Positions 38,701 to 51,600 of a stretch of DNA of 64,000 bases are shown piece after piece. Position numbers and translations under genes: made by a program. Position 1 is the first letter of the stretch; every line of letters begins with the position of its first letter. The notes below the pieces were generated by a model, which saw only the letters and a program-made list of their open reading frames with translations, was not told the origin of the DNA and made no database searches. This stretch comes from Nemopilema nomurai. Lineage: Eukaryota > Cnidaria > Scyphozoa > Rhizostomeae > Rhizostomatidae. The stretch is taken from contig ML133495.1 of assembly GCA_003864495.1 (NCBI GenBank), positions 671,294 through 735,293 of the forward strand, given 5' to 3'.

Positions 38701-38992
38701 CTCGTCGAGATCTTTCAACGGTTTCTCTCGTGCACTGGACGAGTCTTTCAAGAGGCATGGAGTCTCAAGCGAACATCACAATGGATCAAACGGACAGAGC
38801 TCCAAAGGTGTCTCAGCTGAAGAGAAATTTCGGGCATCCTCCCGCTCGTTCGGCGGTTTTCAAACTGGATTTGATAATGACGATGTCAACCAGGCTGGCC
38901 TAAGACGCCATCGCTCGGAGAAGCACCACAGAAAACGTAAAGGAGCAATCGCATACTCCCCGTTAGCGCGAAAAGATGAATCCAACAGATAA
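35759..38992 (+). CDS. single-pass membrane protein with one synaptotagmin-like C2 domain
   Basis: Three coding exons (35759-36028, 37691-37797, 38239-38992) join in frame to 376 residues. The start lies five bases after a splice acceptor, so a 5' UTR exon is expected upstream. Residues 4-29 are a strong membrane helix (FLVIIIVLVVVIFLLFYLIY), followed by an acidic Ser/Glu-rich linker to about residue 90 and a C2 domain at about 113-245. C2 landmarks are CSFTISFEYIS, AKLVVTLLDASNLP, LLRYDPFSRLAVDGEIKVPL and a closing basic strand. The tail (about 250-376) is low-complexity, rich in Ser, Arg and Gly, and ends in basic clusters. The layout resembles synaptotagmins but has one C2. Several acidic positions that bind calcium in synaptotagmin look changed (SSEAY for SDPY; RYD for DxD), so calcium-independent lipid binding or tethering is inferred. 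I do not recognise a named orthologue. Confidence 0.8.
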
Positions 38993-41144
38993 TTCATCCT
39001 TCCTTGAGGTGGTTTTTTAATACGACAAGAGTGGATGAAAATTTCTTACTAGTCAACTAGCATCTAATATGTGTTTTGTAGATGGTCAAAGGCTAGTTTT
39101 CTATCACTTTAGATCAATTGCTCCTTTTCAAATATTTGCTTTGGGAAACCTTCTAGAATGTTTCATACATAATGGGGTTGCCATCCGTATCTCTCGGATT
39201 TCGTAGATCCTTACGTTTCTACCATTTGTGAATGCGAGGCGGAGTCGATGTTTAGAGTTGGTTCGACTTGCTGCTGCTTTCGATCTAGCCTGTGGTACAA
39301 TTTTGATAATTGTTGCACTTGAATATACGCCACTAAACCAACGTTCACAAACAGCTCGTGCGAATAGTATTGTGTATTTGGCATAGTTTTTAAGGGATGA
39401 TATTTTTTATTGCCAAAGGGGTTTTCATACGAACTTTTCTAGGTATCACTAAAAGCATAGTCAAGAGATGCCTTCTTAGGCCAGTGTTTTATTCATTTTC
39501 GTCTCGTAATCTGGTCAGTTGCTTATTTATAAGTATTTATTTCTGGTTGCAACTGCGGCTGCAGATGTTGGTATGAGTCAATGATCGACTTATCCCAGTT
39601 CCAGAACAGGGCTTTTCTAAAAACGAAACTTTGCACAGAATTTGCAGTTTTTACTTCTGCAGGCCAAAAAAGGGGGTCATAAAACTCTACAGCCGATAAC
39701 TTGAGTGAGATAAAAGGATAAGTGCCATAATGCACTAATGCAGAACCCCGTGTTGTTTTATCACTGTTGACGCCCTGTTCTAGAAGATTACAGTGTTGTG
39801 GAGGAGACGTGTATCGAGCTTCTTCATAGCATCAAACAAAGCAAACTTTCCCCCGCATATAAGTATAGATGCTGGCAGGCGAATCTTTATACCCTTTTTA
39901 TATTTGATGAAGGAAAGTTTTGTAAGATATATTTTTATGACATCAGCATTTCCTAGAGCGAAATAAGTTTTCTGGTTCCTTTTTCAACCGTTATTATGGT
40001 GTCGTTAGTAGCCTTTTGGGGAATAACAGACTGTTCAAATGATGATATTTCGATTCCATAGGCGCTTCTAGTTCATAAGACTGGCAGCCAATCATCTGAA
40101 TTTGAAATTTTTCCAGTTGTTTTGGCTTTATGTTGTCTTTCTTGACGTGGTGCCTCAGACTGCCCAGTGGCCCAAAGTACTCAACGCTAATAAAGAAATT
40201 GCAACACTAAGATGGTAGCTAGTATGCAGCACCGTGCTTACCTGCTTGAACGCTTCGCTGACAGTTGCCTGTCTACATGCTTGCCTTGGTGAATGGCATT
40301 TCAAACTTATCCATGGAATCCGAAGCCACCAGAGTGAAATTAATGCCAACACCTTTGGTCACTAAAGGGACGCTAAATGGATTTCTGTGCCAACAGACAA
40401 TGGTTTTACACTGGAAAAATCCTTCCCAATAGATAGAGTAGGTTAATGGAGCCAAACAATGCACTTTGAATCAGTAAGAAGATTTACATTACCATCTTGA
40501 CTTCATTCATTTATATCACGTGTCTGTAGTAATGGACCAATTGCTATGCGTCCCCAAGGTCACATGCAGTGGTACCAAGCTTTACCACTTTCTAGCAGGG
40601 CCAACCTATTAGGCGTGCAGTTGTATTTGTAAGAACTGGCATTCGTCTTTTTGATTGCACATCAATGATACAGTAGTTACGAGTGTGTACACAGTGTAAA
40701 GTCGTTTTTAAGATAGTATTTAAGCTGAGTGCTCGTCATTGTAAATTATATAATATATTAACGCGCAAATAGTTAGAAATGTAGTTCGACGGCCTGTTCC
40801 AAGCCCATTTTGATAGTTGTATGATTAAATTTTGTGACACAGAAACTGATACCGTGACTGTTGAAGTAATTTTCCTTTTTCTTTCTCTACTTACAACTTT
40901 GTCACATAAAACGTTTCAATGGAAATAAGAAATTTCAAGGAATTATTAACAGTGGCCTTAAACATTTTGACTGTCAGGTAAGAGTGGCAACCAATGTCAT
41001 CTTCAGTTATCAGAACTAAGTGAAGCGAGGGCTCGTTCTAGTTCAGCCACCTCTTTACGCTGGAGATGCATCAACGCCAACTTTAAAGAAATGGCGGCGC
41101 ATTAAATTCTGCAGCGAAAACGGATAATTGTAGTATGTTACATG

Positions 41145-41201
41145 ACCACTTTTCAGTATGTTTGTCCAATATAGAAGAAAATGATACTGAAAAGTGATCG
41201 T
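41145..41201 (+). repeat. near-perfect inverted repeat (hairpin)
   Basis: Arm ACTTTTCAGTAT at 41149-41160 and its exact complement ATACTGAAAAGT at 41186-41197 are separated by 25 bases. The pairing extends outward by about four more bases with one mismatch. It could be a small foldback element or an RNA hairpin in the long 3' flank of the C2-domain gene. Confidence 0.7.
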
Positions 41202-44200
41202 GTGGCCCGGCCTTGAGTGATGCTTTGAAATATTTCTTGCATTTTTGTGACTTGATTTGGGTAGAATAGAAGACTATGTGGTTTTACACGAAGCGACCAC
41301 TGACGTCCACACGTCAAGACATTCGGATACGAACGTAGGTGCTTGGGTTGCTGCTCACCGCAAAGTCTTCATTTCATGGCCAGGTTGGACATTCTAGCAT
41401 CTCTTATCCTAGTCTGTTCTCCAATCCTACATCTCTAATATCTTCTATCTTGGCAGGCTCAAAGTACGTCATACCGTTTATTAATCTCACCTCCAAAAGT
41501 GGACAGTATTACGTCTCTGAGGATTTTGGGGTTTCTTTAAACTCTGTACCATGAGCTGTTACGGTCGATGTAGCAAATATCCAGTTTTTTGGAACAATTG
41601 TCTAAGAAACCGGTTCATATACCTGCTTTCATGTGCCACGCACAAGAAGTTGTACTTGAGGTCCAATGATATAATAAAAGCTTGTCACGTTTGATAAATG
41701 CGTCATACCGCAAAGTACTAACAGACAGGTTTCAGCTGGAAGTGGAACACATTGAATTTGTAACCCATCAAGGGTACAGTAAAAACATTAAAGTAGACTT
41801 TTCTGATAGGAACAAACCTGCAGTGCTTTTCCGTCAGAAACGAGGAACGTAGGTGGGTGAAACTGCCCACATGACCCTTCGATGGTGTCATGTATTGGGT
41901 AGTTGTTGTTTCGTTGATGATGCCAGAAAATTACTACAAATTTGCTTGCTGCAACCTATTGCAAGTCGGTAGTTTTCTGCTTAGGGCATTCTTTAACATA
42001 TAAAGTGGTGGGGAAATTCCCCATTGCCCTACCGATGGAACGCGTTTGCCCCACCAGTTAAGTGCCCTTATGCTTTTCCTGGAACTGCTGCTGCTACGGA
42101 CGGACGTTACGGCTGACAAGAAAAACTTTCTTTTTTTGGCATCCCTCCACTTTCGAACCGGTTGCTCAGGCCCTGTAATTAATACTTTATACAATAAATA
42201 CTTGAATAATACATTTATTATTTATACTAATTGATTAATTTGTGAAATTCTTGGTCAATTTGCAGTTCGAAAAATTACAGGCGTTGAAAATGGCAAGCTA
42301 CTTCCTTGCATGGAAGCGAGGCTGAATTGCTTTTTAAATTGTTAATGAAATGGCATTCAGATATGAATTTCGTACATTGAGGAGTAGATAGGGCAATGGG
42401 TCGTTAGATCCTGTAGATATGACAATGTAGATGGCTGCTTGAATTACGGTTTCTAGATGGTATAAAGATGTTGCAAAGGTTGAATCATGTATATATTCAA
42501 AATATTCAATCGCTTCCGTTAGGCAATTTTACACACCTTTCAGATTCTTCTTGAGACCATCCGCCACAGTCAAGACTTAGCAGCTCAGGTTTATTATAAG
42601 AATATCCTACACAATATCCCTCTCTTAGCCCATGAATCCACTCTGTGCTTCAAAGTAAACCGCTCATAAATTAGAAAGGAAGATTTGTAGAGCTCGTTGG
42701 TTTAAATTATGTGTTGAATAAGCTGTGATCGAACGTAAATGAAGAAATTAAGCTTTGTTCGGGTTCATATGACGGGCATTCAGTATCACGCTTGCAAGGA
42801 CGTTCGTAGTATTACTTTGAAATTAAGAGGCTTATTGCTTTTCCAGAAAATGTTCAGGAAGTCTCGTTCAAGGGTCATGTTTCTCAGAATTTCCTTGAAC
42901 CTAATTAAAATTGAATCTACGCAAACTCTCTTTGGCCTTGTGTAGATTTGAACCACAGGATCTTGTCACCTAATGACAAGATTTTGTGAATTGTCCATAC
43001 AATGAAGTTTTAATGGAATTTATTTTACTACAGTTATTTATTTGATAGGATCCGTCCGTTCATAACATTGCAAATGTTATTTAGGTAAATTCACTTTTTG
43101 TTTCGATGGTAGCAGATATTTTTGAAGGAACGATTCTTCAAAGCCGGGTACTGGTACTTGTGCATTGCCTATTCTCACATATGCCCGCGCGTTGACTACG
43201 GTATTGTAGCTTCGTTTTGAAACAGAGACGTATTCCCTGTGAACGGGGTTCGTACTTTGTTAACGTCTGGCTGACAGTCCTTCATTTAGACCAACGTTCC
43301 GAGTTTGTATGGCGATTCATGTGTTTACTCATTGGCTGCTTCTGCGACAAACATTTTTAACGCCATTAGGCCTGCAAATGGCCTAGTTCCTCATGATTGT
43401 GGCTACCTTTGGCTGATACATATGCCTTTATTTCCTGCTAGAGAGAAAAAGTCACCCTTATCCATTTCGAAACAGAAATGAAGCTGTAGCCTCCAAGCCC
43501 TAACCGGAATCAAACTTTCCTTCTGGTATTCCTTTGTTTTCTTTCCCTAGCATGAATCACTCTTTTGTTTCGCTGTCAAAGGTGAAATGTTTTACATTAC
43601 ATGGTCATTTTAATAAAATGTACCTTATACGGTTAATTCATTTTTTATGCTGTTTTTACCTTTTTTGTTTCAAAATCTTTGTTTGTTTGAGAAGGAGAAG
43701 GTAGTCACGTGATTTCAGCATGGCAATGATTTCAGGTGGTCCATAACAGACTAACAACGAGTAATATAGGAAACTAAATGTCTTGCTTTATTGTTCACCT
43801 CAGCCCAATTGGCGGCAATCTTTTGCTCTAGCTGCAAGTGCCCCCAAAGTTATCTGTGGCTTTAGTTTAAAGCATAGGTAGTAATAGGATTTTGCAAGGA
43901 TTGTATTATGTCTGAAAAACGAAGTCATGGCTCAATCCTTACAGGCAAATAAAGTGGTTTGTGGGCAATGAAAGACTGTACTCGGATAAAGGTAGCCCTA
44001 GAACAAAATGGAGTTATTTACAATTGGAATTTTAGAGGGAGTTGAATTACGAAGACTGGACGGGAATGACAGGATGGTTAGCACAAACAGCGTCTCTTGC
44101 ACAGAAGTTTCTTCTTTGAAGCTGCTTTCTTGAACTTAGTCTTCTGTTTTCACTTTAATTTTACCCAGCAGCCTCGAAATTACGAAATCAACCCGTCTGT

Positions 44201-45183
44201 TGGAGGGTAGGATATTGTCCATAGATCTTATCAAGTTCCTGTGCTAGCATGTGTTTGCTGGTAAGTCTTGCTGGTAAAGCAAGATAAATTTTCAAATTGG
44301 GGCAAAAAAGCTTCTTTATCACACAAGTTGGTGTTGGTGAGATTACACATAATCCCATAAAAATACCGTATTTTGCATTATTGTCAAAGATGCCCGTACT
44401 TGTATTTAGAAAAGCAAAACTTGTTTTCTGTTTCAAGCGGGTGGCTAGCCAGCTTGACCTTGCTCCTTTGCCCTGATCAGTGCACAGGTATGTTTGGTCA
44501 TGTTTCATGATTACTTTGGTCAACATTGAAGCAGGGAATTTTCACTGTCGTACTCTGTCTCTTCTCTTGAAAAAGCATCAGCTTGGGCCATGTGTTGGAG
44601 CTTAAAAACCTAATTTATGGCACAGTATTTTCTAGGGTCACTTTTCCACGAAAAAGATTTTAGGGCACTCCCTTTTTAATCAAGTTTTGCTATGAAAATA
44701 AGTCTCCTCATTTCTGCAACTAGTTGTGTGTGATGGGTGGAGTAATCCGCCGAAATCTGGCGAATTGCAATTCTGTAGTATCGATCTAATTGTCTGTCAG
44801 AAGCAACGTACAGTAAACGATGCCAATTTGAAATGGATTTTGCACTGAGTTTGCCCGGGTGTTCATTCCATTCCATTCTTAGCAGTTTCCATCCAATGCT
44901 TCACCGACTTCTTTTCACTTTAAGATGGCGTTCCTGATTAACAAGTCGATTGCATCATATAAACGTTGTTTCTCCATGCCGAGAAGAATCGGAGGGACTG
45001 AAAAATCGATAGAAACTGAAGAATTTGTTTCTTTAGTCAACAGGGCAGAGAAGACAAATGATATGTCCATCCATCTGACAACTCTCTAAAACATCAACTG
45101 CACCATTTTCGGGGTCAAGGGGAACTAACTCTGTCATGTTATTGCACAAACGTATGCGCATATATTTATTTATACCCTATAAT

Positions 45184-45234
45184 CTCGTATATAGGCGCCG
45201 CTCGTATATAGGCGCCGCACGTATATAGGCGCCG
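45184..45234 (+). repeat. three tandem 17-bp units with TATATA and GGCGCC
   Basis: Three consecutive copies of CTCGTATATAGGCGCCG (the third begins CAC) are seen. Each contains the palindrome GGCGCC. The flanks are unrelated and AT-rich. It resembles short repeat clusters found in invertebrate MITEs, but I cannot name a family. Confidence 0.9.
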
Positions 45235-46288
45235 GCGTTTGTATCCGGCCCGGTTTTTTTAATATCTTATTTCCTACCGTTTATTGAAGTAAGTCAACAG
45301 GCATAAGTCGCCCGATTTAAAAATACACTGCAACTCAATACAATTCAGGCGTGCGGATTGATTATTTATTCAAAGTGATCACATGGGGGCCGCATTGTCT
45401 TGTATCATCTCACACGCAGCGATATTTGAATTGATCACATGAACATCCACTGTTCTCAACCTTGATTGGATAGCTAAGAGTGTCTAATTTTAGGTGGCCC
45501 AGTCCCCTGAGCTAAGCTGCGTTTTAACTCCGTTGACTTACTCTACAGAGAAATAACACAAAGCGATTTTCATATAGTAGATTCAATTATTTTCACTTAG
45601 TCTTTTACATATATCTTTAATGATTGCCTCTACTTTTGAAAGAACATCTGCCGTGGCTCTGGTTCTGATCAAGAACAGGGCAAGGACATTATCGTAGAAC
45701 TATAGCATTGTGATTTTAATCTGCAAAATTCCTGCAGTTAAGATGTTTCTTAGTATAAGCTGTGATGATTTTTTGCGATTTATGCGAGACTATAGGATAA
45801 GTAAAAATCGGCACTGATATGGATTCAACCCTAGATTTCATTTAATCCAGGATGGCATTAAAATGGGGTTTGAAAAAAACCCACATTTCTGCATATTCTC
45901 CTATGAAGGGGGTAGCAGAAAGCATGCTCTACCTCTTACCAAGTGTATTTCGGTGTACCGTTCTGAAATTCCTTTCTTTGTTTTGTTAATTTATAAAAAA
46001 TTGCCCCACTCCACATTCAAAATTTTAGCTCGTTTTGGCAGTGAAAGGGTGTATGAACGTAGCCTAACTGATCCGTAGCCCATCTAAATTAGACTCTTCT
46101 CTTATAAAAATACCTTATTTTTTCCGAGCCTCAATATTCTCAAAAATTTTTGATTTATAAAAATTCAAAATTTATATTTTCGTTAATAATTTAATCTAAT
46201 GTGACTTTATACTTAGATTATTTTTTATATTATGAAAAGAAAGAAATTTCAAAAATTATCTTTTTATGTGGCATGTTTCAGTTATTTT

Positions 46289-46380
46289 GATAAGCTCCCC
46301 TCGAATAAGCTCCCCTTCCTCGAATAAGCCCCCATCCAAAAATGTCACAAAAAAATAAGCCCCTAATTCGAGGATTTACG
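46289..46380 (-). repeat. cluster of AATAAGC-CCC motifs
   Basis: Four motifs of the form (TCGA)ATAAGC(T/C)CCC occur at about 46289, 46301, 46318 and 46352; the last is followed by TAATTCGAGGATTTACGGTA. Together they look like a degraded dispersed element made of short subrepeats, possibly related to the motif pair at 55374-55501. Confidence 0.65.
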
Positions 46381-48601
46381 GTATTGGTTCTGCAAAATAA
46401 CCCTAATTTGTTAAGTACCCATCTCCTACTTTGATGCTGACAGCTTGTTGACTCGTAAATGTCTACAAAAGCTGTTTGTACTTGACCCGTAACAACAAAG
46501 AGCACGCAATCATGACATTCACGGTGGCCTCCTCCGTCACGGCACCCTTCATTGCGGCCTACTGCGTCAAAGCCACTTTCTTCGCTTCATCTCCCAGTTG
46601 ACGATGATAGTTCACACTCATGATCGTTAGTAAATTCTTCGCATCTTTTTTAATTTTGCCCCATTTTGGCCAATAAAAATATTCATCAATCCTATTATGT
46701 AAAGCTCCTTATCCAGTATCCCAGCGCAATCAATATTTATATAAAAATAATGATATATAAGATAAGATGTCGAGGTTGAAAGAACATAATTAAATGGAAA
46801 TTTGTCGGGAAAAGGAAAGCTGTGATCGGAAATTCTCTCATTGACTCAAACTGTTACTTGCCGGGTCTTCATCTTTAGTATCTTGAGCAAAGTGAAATGC
46901 CCATAAAGGGCTGTTCGCATATATTTCCGCATTAACTCAGTATAGTCCGGTCCAGTTTGCATTCTTTAGATTCTGCCAAACCTTTACGTATTTCATCCAC
47001 AAAATCAGTAGCATTCTGTTCAGGTTTTTTTAGTTTTAAAACGCTTAATTTCTGATAGAGTTTGGAAAAATTTATGAGCTATCGTTGGACTAAAAGATAA
47101 TAACAACAAATTTAAAGAATTTGAGTTGGACACTTGGTTGATTATTTTGGTTTAATTAAAAAATATTGCGAAAAATAGTATTGCGAATAATAATATTACG
47201 AATAATAAAATATTGCGTCGCAAATTATATTTAGCATTGATGTAATGATTCGCGGACTCCTATCAATAAAGAAACTTCAAGTTCGAAAGCTATTTTTATT
47301 TTTTTTTATTTTAAGTTATGAAAAATTTCTGTGTTAGAAAATACTTTAAAAAAATACTTAGTATAAATAAATACAAATCCGACCAAGTCCCTGCATGGTT
47401 TTATAAAACATGTGTTGGCAAAATTGCGGACAATGTTTCAAACCGAGAGAAGACGAGCAATTAATTATTCAAGCGGTTATAGTCCAAAGATTATTCTACA
47501 AGCGCTGGAAAACCTGTTTGCAAACCGAGCGTAATTTATATTACAGTGTTTCGGATTCTCATAAAAATTCACGCGCAGAATAAACCTTCTTTACTCAATT
47601 TACAGAGCCTTTAGGACAAGTCTGTTTTGCGATATGTATTCAATTTGCCGACAAGGTTTTGTTCTGTTTTCGCGTTGCCAGAAGCGGGAAATGAAACCAA
47701 ATCCTTGTGTTTTTCATTCTCAGAAATACTTGTTGAAACACGAAACTTTCAATAGAACTGTTTGCTTTCGAAGCAGGTTATGTTTTATCGCGATATCAAG
47801 CGAGATTGAAGTACGATTAGCAGTCTGAAGATATGTGCCTACGTGCAAGAACTCTGCCCTTCTGTTGATTGGTTATGCCAGGAAATGAGTGATCAGTCTT
47901 CTCTTGTACAACTTTATCACGTGGTTGTTTCAACCGAGGCTAGTACTTTTCCCAGAACACATGTCTTTGTCGAGTAAAAATCCCGTTTATTCCTGCCAAA
48001 GGGGGTTACTGTGGAACAAGTAATTGATTTATTCAGAGCATAGTTCTTTAAATTAATTATTTTTGCCCCCAAAAATTTGCAAATGAAGCAAACAAGTGCT
48101 CGTACTTTACTGTCAACAAGTTTCCGATCTAAACGACTTGAAAGCTTTGAGTTTCTTGCTGCTGAGATTCGACGAATGACATGTGTTAACACCCTGACTA
48201 AGTCTCCTTGCACATACCTGCAAGCATTTCCTCAATGAATTTAATAAATGAATGAAATGCAATTTGTTCATAGGTTTGAAACCATCGCAGCAAACTAGTT
48301 GAGGTACCAAAGGTCTTGGCTACTGTATTGTGTTAGATATTTTCGGACATAGTGTTGAGGAACGACCCTTAACCAAAGGTTGAGCCATAGGATTTAAGGG
48401 CCCAGTTCCCAGCAGGTTGCCAGTACTCGAGATCGTATAAGAACAACATTCGCTGAGATTGGGATCACTTACCTGTAAACACGTGTTCGTAAAGAAGAAT
48501 TGATTTGCAAGCAACTTTGAAGAGAACATTACCTTCAATTTATCTACGGCACCGCCGTTTTGCATCTACTAGAAAGTTTCGTTTAACCAGTTGTTGAGAA
48601 A

Positions 48602-51600
48602 ATGACAACTACTGTCGTGGTAAACGAAGTGAAAAAGGTTAAAAAGGAAGCCAAATCTGCGAAACACAGATGCTGTACCGTAGAAGGAAAGATTGGCTTT
48701 TTGCGCTACAATTTCAACCCTGTAGTTACGTTGCTGTCCGCCATTATCATTTGGTCGATGGTTGTATGGTGTATAAGTTACCCAGAGTCTTCGAAAAAGC
48801 AGATGTCTATATGGAAAGACTGGATCACTAAAACTTGGACTTGGTTCTACATTGGCACGCAGAACATTTGGATTGGGTTTATAATTATATTGTACTTTTC
48901 CAAATATTCTGATTTGAAGCTTGGGAAGGATGACGAAAAACCGGAGTATAACGACGCGACATATTTCACGATGCTGTTTGCTGCTGGCGTGGGTATTGGG
49001 CTATTTTATTTCGGTGTCGCCGAGCCAATTTACCATTTTGAACCAGGGCCGCACGGAAACAGATTTTGGGGCAGGTAAATCTCAATTTTTCTCTACCACT
49101 TATTAGTCACGTTTCTTATCAGGGTTAAACACACGCCTACTTGTTCAGAAGTTTCATGAAGTTGACTTTGGGATTCTCTTTGCGTCCCACAGACGCCAAA
49201 ATGTAAATAAGGAACCCTCATTTGTAGTAGATCTTTGATGGAACCTCCGCTCCTCTATTCACACAGAAAGTATTTCGCCTTGTCCAGGAATGTTCAAATT
49301 AAAGACGCTTGCAGTTTCAGAAAACCTTGATATGCCGAAATTAGTTCGGCCAAATTTTGTAATTGGCAGTAATGGCTTGTTATTGATAGCTTTTTACGTA
49401 AAGCGCTTTGGCATGGCGCAACCTGAAGCTGGAATTATACAAGCAACTTTCTTCATAAAAAAAATAAGAACGATTAATAAAACATTTTCATATTATTTTA
49501 TTTGGCATGGCGCGCCAAAAAACGGTTATCATCGACGCAACAGCTATCGCGCCTAAATAGCTGTAAGCGAAGTTAATAAATTGCTTTTGCAAGTCCTACT
49601 TCATTTCGGAAGATTACTGATAGTCTTCTGGGTAGCCATACTGGAATCCACGTAAATCCAATACCACAGATGTAGACCAAGATGACCTGAGTTACTGCCG
49701 GGGGTCAGCAATGGAATTTCTCGTTTATATATTTTTCCTGCGCTCTTAAAAATTTTTGGAACTGACTCCAAATAAATGTCGGAGAATAGTGTGTACTTTA
49801 TTAAAATAAGAAGGACTTTATGTTTCACACGTATGGTAACATTGAGGTTCGCTGCGCCCCTATGGCGATTCAATGCTGGCATGCTATTTGGTCTTGTTGC
49901 GCTGTTGTGAATTTGCAGATTTTTAATTGTCTTTCCCTGTGCCGTTTATTATTGCAACTCATTTCCATTAAGTTTCCCGCCCCAGCGCTTTGATTATGGC
50001 GTGGCAAAAATGCGCTCTGTGGATGCTATGTTGAAGAACGTGTTCAGTGTTCTGCTTGGGGTAGGAGATAACGCAATACGCGGTTGAACATTACACCCCG
50101 AACACCCTTTTTGTTTATCTGCTAATCTGATAAATTCCACATTCATTGAAAGTGGATGCAGTTTTCCATCCAATAGCGGCAATTCAGGTATTTGATAATG
50201 CGTGCGAGTGCTTGTAGGCAGATGTCAATCTCTTTCAACAATGAATTGCTCATTGTGCGCGCGCCACCCAACACAAGCAAACTTTTCGCATGGCTAACGC
50301 CCGTGAATCGAGACAACAATTCGGTCTTGCTTTATGCATTACGAAAGAGACATGCCAGATCAGGTAAAGGGCGTTTACAGCTGCGTTTGCCGGTTTCTTA
50401 CGCCGTAGGCGGGCGCCTAATGTTTGCGAACCATGCGATATCGCGGGTGTGCGTATTTCCGTTGAAGGCAAGGTCCCTCTGCATGCCAGCAGGCTAATTT
50501 GTTTGCAACATGCTTTCCCGATGGCCCATCCAATGCATGTTCATTTCTTGTAAATGGATGGCGAAGAGCGGCGCCATATTGTTTTTGATGTCCGCGCGAG
50601 CTAGATGCAGAGCGTCGCAATCTGCGGCCTAGCGGGCGCTGCATTTGATGCCTGTGTGTATGTAAGCGTGCTTCAACCTGCCGCTCGCCCTGAGGCCATT
50701 CTCTTTTGGTTGCCGCTTCTTGCTTCTAGTCAACGACTATGGCTTTTTCCTGCCCTTACTTTGTAAGTCTATCGTTTCAACACGCACTGCGTTTTTCAAT
50801 GAGAAGCTAGAGACACTATCGAAGCTTTTCCGCCTAGATTTCTGCGACATTTTGCTCCCACTCTAATCGCTGTTGCTTCACTCCGGCTGGCGCTGACAAC
50901 GACTGAGGTGCTTGTACAAGCAACGGTCAGACGCACTGCGAAACGACAAGACCTAGCTTTGAAACTGTCTACACTACCAACGCCGAATAGGAAAGGTAAC
51001 GGGGAAGGTGACCGCCCGGGCTTGCGTCCTCCTAAATTTTACCTTGAAAATTCATTTGAGAAGAGCCTTCAAAGGGTGGGAGTCAAGCCGCTTTATTCAA
51101 GTCGCGATTTCAAATGTAGGCTGTCAGTTCAGGGCTACTCAATTCGGCTTATCCTTGGACGGAATTTCAGTTTTCTTGGCTTGAAGTTGACGAGAACAAA
51201 AGAAGTGGCGCTACATCAAGCATTTTTGTTTCCAATAGCTTTTTTGTGAATTGGCACGATGACTTTGTTTTAGTTTCCTTTAAAGGACAGCGTTTTGAAG
51301 GAGAATTGTATAGCGAAACTAGACTTTGCATCGGAAGTGATCGTTATGGGTCAAGAGCAGGTGGCAGTGACGCTAGCCAATTTGTAATTTTACAGTTTTT
51401 TTCCCAGGAGTGCAGGCTAAATATTGATCAATTACGTAATCGAGTCACAAACGACTACTTCAGCACATTGCATTGTTTTCAATAAAACATATGAATAATG
51501 GACGAGAACAACTAGATTTAGTTGTGACTAATTAACGAGACAACGAGGCGTCCTACCGGGAAAAAATAATTATTCTCGGTGCGTCGAATAGCTTTAGAGC

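Larger units (their letters stand above)
38993..48601. other. 9.6-kb stretch without a recognisable gene
   Basis: I found no supported exon on either strand; open frames here are short and lack flanking splice logic or family resemblance. The left end should contain the 3' UTR of the C2-domain gene and the right end the BCCT promoter. It contains a 17-bp inverted repeat (41145-41201), a 17-bp triple tandem repeat (45184-45234) and a cluster of AATAAGC-CCC motifs (46289-46380). About 46090-47350 is very AT-rich. It may hide a non-coding RNA or a decayed mobile element that I cannot recognise. Confidence 0.5.

Noticed and set aside
44188..44526. 112-codon minus-strand frame
   Set aside because: No domain, splice context or family resemblance; composition is what chance open sequence gives.
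50908..51249. 113-codon plus-strand frame in BCCT intron 1
   Set aside because: No resemblance to a known protein and it lies within an intron; openness is favoured by the GC-rich patch.
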